In this document: piece after piece, positions 6,022-10,342 of the stretch
Position numbering within the stretch: the first letter of the stretch is position 1
How the letters are laid out: the number at the start of each line of letters is the position of its first letter
Origin: a bacterium
GTDB taxonomy: Bacteria; Atribacterota; JS1; SB-45; 34-128
Reading direction: 5' to 3'
NCBI GenBank assembly: GCA_018903015.1
Contig: JAHIPR010000343.1
Span: 1 to 10,342, forward strand
Length of the DNA: 10,342 nt
Made by a program: the position numbers and the translations under genes
Notes under the pieces: generated by a model
What the model saw: only the letters and a program-made list of their open reading frames with translations
Databases searched by the model: none
What the model was told of the DNA's origin: nothing

Positions 6022-8934
6022 ATGAAAAAATCCATCTTCTTCCTTTTACTCTTTATCTTTATCCTAACTTTCCCTTTCTCTCCTGTCTTAGCCCAGGATA
6101 CCGCCTTTCCCTACCTGAAACCCCCCGACTATCTCTCCACCTCCCAGGTGATCAGGCTGTCCGACGGGGAGCTCATCCGCTCGGCTACCTCCCAGGAGGA
6201 CATGCAGACCCTGGTGGGTTCCCTCTTCGGGGCCGATACCTACTTTGAAGAACTCAACGATGCCGCCTACCGCAAGGAGGTCTACCAGCAGGTCTTGCGG
6301 GAGATCGTCCTCATGAATGTCCTGGAACAGGACAGGAAATGGCTCTCTTATCTGACGGCAACCAGCAAGACAGCCAAACTGTCTCTTGACCTCCTGGATC
6401 CTGAGCTTATGGCCGACTTCTTCTCTCTCTACCGTGCTCTTATCGACAACCGTTACCTCCTGGATACCAATGTACTCACCAAGAGTTTAAACTACTTGAA
6501 ACAGTTCGGCCGGATGGATACCAAAGTAACTCAATCCTGGTGGCAGGCTATCGAGAAACTTAAACTCCATGAAAATACCCTGGATAAGGTAGGTAAGACC
6601 CTCTCCTTTGCCTCCTTCATCTCCTCTATCGGTTCTATCACCTTATCTGCCATAGAGGCCATGAACCAGGAGATCGCCTACCAGCACCTTTCTCTGATCT
6701 CTGAAAGCCTCAAACAGATGGAAGGGCAGGGAGAATACTTTCCTCCTGACTTCAAACAAGCTCTTACCGAATTAACTCAGGAGAACGATGACCTGGTCAA
6801 CAGTTCCTTTATCTCTGACTTTACTGAAAACTTCTACTATGAATGGGAGAAGAATAAGGATAACGTATCCGAAAAAGGCCTCTCCCTCTTTATGGGTACC
6901 GCCGGTAAGAAGATCATCACCACCACCCTGCAGAAAGCCGGTCTGTCCCATGTCGCCCTTCCTGCCTTAGCCTGGAGCCTCTCCATCCAGTATTCCTACC
7001 ATGTCATCCAGAGTGGCCGCAAGGGGATCGATCTCTTTCACCGTTATGTCATCACTACCGATACCCTCTTCTGGTTGAGGAAGATGCGGGACTATGCCTA
7101 TGCCAATCAGGATACTTCCTACCTCTCCCTGAACCTCCTGGATGCTACCTCCCAGCTCTATGCCTATCAGCTCCTGGAAGCCCTCTTGAATACCACCCCC
7201 CTGAAGCTGATGTTCTGGAAGCTGGGTACCCGGAAGCTGGCCTTATCCGAGATTACCTCTACCCAGGAGGAACTGAAGAATCTGTTTCCTGGGATCCCTC
7301 CAAAGATGATTACCTGGGAGAAGACTTTCGGGGGGAGTGAGGATGATTGGGCATACTCCCTTATTCAGACCTCTGATGGGGGTTATGCGGTAACTGGAAA
7401 TACTAAGTCTAAAGATGGGGTAGGAGATTTCTGGCTCCTAAGACTTGACGAGGAAGGGAACAGGAACTGGGATAAAACCTACGGTGGAAATAGTTTGGAT
7501 CGGGCATACTCCCTTATTCAGACCTCTGAAGGAGGTTATGCAATAGCTGGTCTTACCTTTTCCAAAGGTGCTGGAGAATCAGATTTTTGGATCATCAAGC
7601 TGGACAGGGAAGGTAATATGATTTGGGATAAAACCTTCGGGGGGAGTGAGGATGATTGGGCATTTTCCCTTATCCAGACCACCGATGGAGGCTACGCAGT
7701 AGCAGGATATTCCGTGTATGAAGATAAAAGAAATGTAGATGTCTCAGTAATAAAAATGGATCATGAAGGTAATATAGTCTGGGACAAGACCTTTGGGGGG
7801 AGTGATGATGATCGGGCATACTCCCTTATTCAGACCTCTGATGGGGGTTATGCAGTAGCCGGTTTTACCGACTCTAAAGGTGCCGGCAAAGATGATTTCT
7901 GGGTAATAAAACTGGATAGCAAAGGCAATATAGTCTGGGATAAGACCTACGGCGGAAGTAATGATGATTATGCATACTCCCTCATCCAGACCACCGATGG
8001 TTGTTACGTTATAGCGGGGGAATCGAGAGGCGATGCTTGGGTAATAAAGCTGGACAGCCTGGGGGACCTGCTCTGGGACAAGACCTATGATGAAACTGAT
8101 GTGGCATACTCCCTCATCCAGACCTATGACGGGGGTTATACCGTAGCCGGCTGGACCAGATCCAAAGGTGTCGGGGGAAGAGATGCCTGGATAATAAAAC
8201 TGGACAATCAAGGAAATTTACTCTGGGAGAAGATTTATGGTGGAAGTGATGATGATTGGGCATGGTCTATCATCCAGACTAACGACAAGGGTTATGCAGT
8301 AGCCGGTTGGACTAACTCCAAAGGTGCCGGTAGTGATGATGTCTGGGTAATAAAATTGGACGAACAGGGCAATCTAGGTGAAAGTTCAGAAGAAGAGTCT
8401 CAGTTGTTTATTCCAGAAGAAACATCCAAAGAAGATGCAACCTTAAATAAAACTTACGCTCTACGTGACACAGGTCCTGCGGGAGGTTTGATCTTCTACG
8501 ACAAAGGCAGTTATTCCGATGGCTGGCAGTATCTGGAATCCGCACCAGCATCTACTGAATGGATTAGCAAACAATGGGGTAGTAATGGAACTATGATTGG
8601 AGGAACAGAAACAGGTATTGGAACAGGGCAGCGCAATACGACTATTATCGTGACCTGGCTGAACAGTCATTCTGAAACAGACCGTGCGGCACAGCTTTGC
8701 GATGCTCTGGTTTACGGTGGCTATAGTGACTGGTTTTTGCCCTCGACAGATGAATTAAATCTGATGTACGAAAACCTGGAAGTCGATAGTGTTGGTGGTT
8801 TTGCTGATGGGAACTACTGGAGTTCGTCGGAGTACGATGCTGACTTTGCATGGAGCCAGTTTTTCTACGATGGTTGTCAGGGCATCAGCACTAAGAGCAT
8901 CAACACCCGGGTTCGTGCTGTCCGGGCTTTTTAA
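6022..8934 (+). CDS. Secreted protein: helical N-domain, seven propeller-type repeats, C-terminal DUF1566 domain
   Basis: A 970-residue exported protein. Residues 1-24 are a signal peptide (KK, long hydrophobic core, cleavage likely after VLA). Residues 25-430 form a helix-rich domain of no family I recognise, with two hydrophobic glycine/alanine/serine-rich stretches (about 193-211 and 298-322). Residues 432-785 hold seven tandem repeats starting at W432, W483, W535, W587, W639, W685 and W735, with consensus W-D-K-T-[FY]-G-G-S, SLIQT-DGGYAVAG and FWVIKLD-GN. Seven copies suggest one closed seven-bladed beta-propeller. Residues 816-970 are a DUF1566 (Lcl C-terminal-like) domain: GPAGGLIFYD, YGGYSDWFLPSTDELNLMY, NYWSSSE, RVRAVRAF. 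Its final 35 codons have the pattern of a diversity-generating retroelement target. AAGGAGGG 6 nt upstream sets the ATG. G+C is higher than in dnaG/rpoD. A surface-displayed binding protein is the most natural reading, by inference. Confidence 0.92.
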   Translation: MKKSIFFLLLFIFILTFPFSPVLAQDTAFPYLKPPDYLSTSQVIRLSDGELIRSATSQEDMQTLVGSLFGADTYFEELNDAAYRKEVYQQVLREIVLMNVLEQDRKWLSYLTATSKTAKLSLDLLDPELMADFFSLYRALIDNRYLLDTNVLTKSLNYLKQFGRMDTKVTQSWWQAIEKLKLHENTLDKVGKTLSFASFISSIGSITLSAIEAMNQEIAYQHLSLISESLKQMEGQGEYFPPDFKQALTELTQENDDLVNSSFISDFTENFYYEWEKNKDNVSEKGLSLFMGTAGKKIITTTLQKAGLSHVALPALAWSLSIQYSYHVIQSGRKGIDLFHRYVITTDTLFWLRKMRDYAYANQDTSYLSLNLLDATSQLYAYQLLEALLNTTPLKLMFWKLGTRKLALSEITSTQEELKNLFPGIPPKMITWEKTFGGSEDDWAYSLIQTSDGGYAVTGNTKSKDGVGDFWLLRLDEEGNRNWDKTYGGNSLDRAYSLIQTSEGGYAIAGLTFSKGAGESDFWIIKLDREGNMIWDKTFGGSEDDWAFSLIQTTDGGYAVAGYSVYEDKRNVDVSVIKMDHEGNIVWDKTFGGSDDDRAYSLIQTSDGGYAVAGFTDSKGAGKDDFWVIKLDSKGNIVWDKTYGGSNDDYAYSLIQTTDGCYVIAGESRGDAWVIKLDSLGDLLWDKTYDETDVAYSLIQTYDGGYTVAGWTRSKGVGGRDAWIIKLDNQGNLLWEKIYGGSDDDWAWSIIQTNDKGYAVAGWTNSKGAGSDDVWVIKLDEQGNLGESSEEESQLFIPEETSKEDATLNKTYALRDTGPAGGLIFYDKGSYSDGWQYLESAPASTEWISKQWGSNGTMIGGTETGIGTGQRNTTIIVTWLNSHSETDRAAQLCDALVYGGYSDWFLPSTDELNLMYENLEVDSVGGFADGNYWSSSEYDADFAWSQFFYDGCQGISTKSINTRVRAVRAF
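7033..7160 (+). repeat. 128-bp tract identical to the paralogue (copy 1)
   Basis: Bases 7033-7160 are identical, with no mismatch, to 10215-10342 in the downstream paralogue. Immediately upstream the two genes differ every few codons. The sharp change suggests recent gene conversion, or an assembly effect because the second copy runs to the window end. Confidence 0.9.
7315..8376 (+). repeat. Seven in-frame tandem repeats of about 51 codons
   Basis: Units begin at 7315, 7468, 7624, 7780, 7936, 8074 and 8224; unit lengths are 51, 52, 52, 52, 46, 50 and about 51 codons. Unit 5 is shortest, having lost most of its SKGAG loop. DNA identity between units is patchy: 28 bp are identical in units 1 and 3 (7327-7354, 7636-7663) and 40 bp in units 1 and 4 (7349-7388, 7814-7853), which points to recent recombination between non-adjacent units. 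Confidence 0.93.
8830..8934 (+). other. Candidate DGR variable region at the 3' end of the DUF1566 domain
   Basis: Codons 937-962 (8830-8907) include 17 that read as AAC or AAT changed only at A: TAC, GAT, GAC, TTT, AGC, TTT, TAC, GAT, TGT, GGC, ATC, AGC, ACT, AGC, ATC, AAC, ACC. They are interleaved with fixed-looking codons GAG, GCT, GCA, TGG, CAG, TTC, GGT, CAG, AAG. An invariant end, codons 963-970 (RVRAVRAF, 8908-8931), would serve as the initiation-of-mutagenic-homing end. Diversity-generating retroelements rewrite such 3' ends through adenine-specific error in reverse transcription of a template repeat. No template repeat or reverse transcriptase is in the window, so this remains a prediction. 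Confidence 0.6.
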
Positions 8935-8965
8935 CTGTTTATTCATTTAACTATTAAAGAGGAAA

Positions 8966-9116
8966 ATGGGGCCTATAATTGAAAAAGCATTCGGAAACCA
9001 TTATCATCCAGACTACTGATGACGGTTTTGCAGTAACCGGTTTTACCAAATCTAAAGGTGCCGGTGATTATGATTTCTGGATTCTCAAACTAGATGAACA
9101 GGGCAATCTAAAATAA
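8966..9116 (+). pseudogene. Broken single propeller repeat, remnant of a paralogous gene
   Basis: Two frames together spell one repeat unit. From ATG 8966 the sequence reads ...IIEKAFGN, matching the repeat start W-E-K-T-F-G-G. After about base 8996 the match moves to another frame: IIIQTTDDGFAVTGFTKSKG, then FWILKLDEQGNLK and a TAA at 9114-9116. The GS-D-D-W-A segment between them is missing, so an internal deletion of roughly 20-25 bp broke the frame. GAGG precedes the ATG, but the product would stop at once in that frame (TGA at about 9017). A TTG at 8979 could in principle translate the second frame as a 45-residue peptide, for which there is no support. It is most likely debris left by duplication or unequal crossing-over in this gene family. 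Confidence 0.65.
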
Positions 9117-9151
9117 TGAAGGTTTCTATTTCATTTTGAGTGTATAATATT

Positions 9152-9197
9152 TATAAAATTAATAGATTTATTAAGCATATTTAATAGGAGGTCTCAC
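9152..9197 (+). promoter_or_regulatory. Leader and ribosome-binding site of the second paralogue
   Basis: This is the second copy of the shared leader (see 5973-6021), ending in AGGAGGT (9186-9192) 5 nt before the ATG at 9198. A TATAAT lies just upstream at 9143-9148 without a clear -35. The 9117-9151 stretch before it holds nothing else I can support. Confidence 0.5.
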
Positions 9198-10342
9198 ATG
9201 AAAAGATCCATCCTCTTACTTTTACTCTTTCTCTTTATCTTATCTTTATCTTTCTCTTATTCTTCTGTCTTAGCCCAGGATAACACCTTTCCCTATCTGA
9301 AACCTCCCGACTATCTGTCTACCTCATCGGTCATAAGGTTGGCAGACGGGGAACTGATCCGCTCGGCCACCTCCCAGGAGGACATGCAGACCCTGGTCGG
9401 CTCTCTCTTCGGACTAGACACCTACTTTGAAGAGCTCAACGATGCCGCCTACCGCAAGGAGGTCTACCAGCAGGTCCTGCGAGAGATCGTCCTGATGAAT
9501 GTCCTGGAAGAGGATAGGAAATGGCTGGCTTATCTGACCGCTGCCAATAAGACAGGCAAACTGTCTCTTGACCTCCTTGACCCCGAACTGATGGGTGACT
9601 TCTTCTCCCTCTACCGTGCCCTCATCGACAACCGTTATCTACTGGATAACAATATCTTAACCCATACCTTAAACTACCTGAAGCAGTTCGGCCGGATGGA
9701 TACCAAGATCTCCCAATCCTGGTGGCAGGCCATCGACAAGCTGAAGCTTAATGAGAACACCCTGGACAAGGTAGGGAAGGGCCTCTCCCTTGCCTCCTTC
9801 CTCTCCTCAATAGGTTCTATCACCCTATCAGCTATGGAGGCCATGAACCAGGAGATCGCCTCCCAGAACCTTTCTCTCCTTTCGGAAACCCTCTCCGACA
9901 TGGAAGGGCAGGGAGAATACTTTAACCCCGAGTTCAAATCCGCCCTTAGCGAATTAACCAAGGAGAATGATGACCTCATAAACAGCTCCTTCATCTCTGA
10001 CTTTACCGAAAATTTCTACTATGAGTGGGAGAAGAACAAGGATAATGTCACCGAAAAAGGTCTCTCCCTCTTTATGGCTACTGCCGGTAAGAAGGCCATC
10101 ACCGCCACCCTAGAGAAAGCCGGTCTTGCACATGCCGCCCTTCCTGCCCTGGCCTGGAGCCTCTCCATCCAGTATTCCTATCATGTCATCCAGAGTGGCC
10201 TAAAAGGGATTGACCTCTTTCACCGTTATGTCATCACTACCGATACCCTCTTCTGGTTGAGGAAGATGCGGGACTATGCCTATGCCAATCAGGATACTTC
10301 CTACCTCTCCCTGAACCTCCTGGATGCTACCTCCCAGCTCTA
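9198..10342 (+). CDS. Secreted paralogue of the 970-residue repeat protein, 3'-partial
   Basis: An open frame from ATG 9198 runs off the window after 381 complete codons. It begins with a signal peptide (KR, hydrophobic core, cleavage likely after VLA at residue 26) and continues with the same helical N-terminal domain as the upstream gene, offset by two residues. I count about 44 differences in some 320 residues, so about 86% identity, mostly conservative and scattered. The final 128 bp are identical to the upstream gene. Shared landmarks include SATSQEDMQTLVGSLFG, MDTK, SQSWWQAI, MEGQGEYF and FTENFYYEWEKNKDN. The domains beyond residue 381 are unseen; by analogy they could be propeller repeats plus a DUF1566-type end, but this need not hold. 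Purifying selection on the N-domain implies both genes are or were recently functional. Confidence 0.93.
   Translation, partial: MKRSILLLLLFLFILSLSFSYSSVLAQDNTFPYLKPPDYLSTSSVIRLADGELIRSATSQEDMQTLVGSLFGLDTYFEELNDAAYRKEVYQQVLREIVLMNVLEEDRKWLAYLTAANKTGKLSLDLLDPELMGDFFSLYRALIDNRYLLDNNILTHTLNYLKQFGRMDTKISQSWWQAIDKLKLNENTLDKVGKGLSLASFLSSIGSITLSAMEAMNQEIASQNLSLLSETLSDMEGQGEYFNPEFKSALSELTKENDDLINSSFISDFTENFYYEWEKNKDNVTEKGLSLFMATAGKKAITATLEKAGLAHAALPALAWSLSIQYSYHVIQSGLKGIDLFHRYVITTDTLFWLRKMRDYAYANQDTSYLSLNLLDATSQL
10215..10342 (+). repeat. 128-bp tract identical to the upstream paralogue (copy 2)
   Basis: Identical to 7033-7160 and truncated by the window end, so the true identical tract may be longer. 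It encodes the conserved stretch from LFHRYVITTDTLFWLRK to DATSQL in both proteins. Confidence 0.9.

Noticed and set aside
7744..8211. A 155-codon open frame on the minus strand inside the propeller repeats
   Set aside because: It is repetitive only because it is antisense to the repeats, has no ribosome-binding site, and the + strand frame is clearly the coding one.
7315..8376. Tandem repeats as a possible CRISPR array or minisatellite
   Set aside because: The unit is about 153 bp, in frame, with diverged copies and a clear protein consensus; there is no short repeat-spacer structure.
8461..8946. Three overlapping minus-strand open frames opposite the DUF1566 region
   Set aside because: They overlap one another, resemble no family, and are explained by the composition of the + strand gene.
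8935..9197. A DGR template repeat or retroelement RNA downstream of the candidate variable region
   Set aside because: No second copy of the conserved 3' end (8908-8931) or AAY-rich version of the region occurs on either strand in the window; this gap holds only the broken blade and a leader.
9674..9994. A 106-codon minus-strand open frame inside the second paralogue
   Set aside because: The + strand shows strong protein-level conservation with the first paralogue, so the antisense frame is a shadow.

Overview
This looks like a chromosomal segment of an uncultured, AT-rich bacterium. The first 4.2 kb is ordinary housekeeping sequence. The rest is an accessory cluster of exported proteins. 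An EndoQ-type DNA repair nuclease next to dnaG-rpoD, TTG starts, strong Shine-Dalgarno sites and a tRNA gene without an encoded CCA would suit Atribacterota (OP9/JS1) or a deep Firmicutes-like lineage. The taxonomic guess is weak and rests on gene content only.

Housekeeping half (1-4229). The 3' part of an endonuclease Q gene ends in a clear intrinsic terminator (881-923). Then come dnaG (primase, TTG start) and rpoD (primary sigma factor), 60 bp apart and probably co-transcribed, as in the classic macromolecular-synthesis operon. Next is tRNA-Asn(GTT) with a near-perfect sigma-70 promoter (TTGACT-17-TATAAT) and its own terminator.

Accessory half (about 4290-10342). All three genes encode membrane-anchored or secreted proteins on the + strand. 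The first is a membrane protein with two DxDxDG calcium-type loops and two PEGA domains. The second is a 970-residue secreted protein made of a signal peptide, a helical N-terminal domain of no family I recognise, seven about 51-residue W-D-K-T-[FY]-G-G repeats (probably one seven-bladed beta-propeller) and a C-terminal DUF1566 (Lcl-like) domain. The third is a close paralogue of the second, cut off by the window end. Between the paralogues lies a broken single propeller repeat (8966-9116). These two genes are visibly richer in G+C than dnaG/rpoD, which suggests a separate origin or selection regime.

The most interesting signal is at the 3' end of the 970-residue gene (8830-8934). The codon pattern there is what is expected of the variable region of a diversity-generating retroelement (DGR): a run of codons that all could derive from AAC/AAT by changes at A only, interleaved with fixed codons, then a conserved RVRAVRAF end. 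No reverse transcriptase, accessory protein or template repeat lies in the window, so this is a prediction. A second notable signal is a 128-bp stretch perfectly identical between the two paralogues, at the very end of the window, while the sequence before it is only about 85% identical at the protein level. It is either a gene-conversion tract or an effect of contig assembly.
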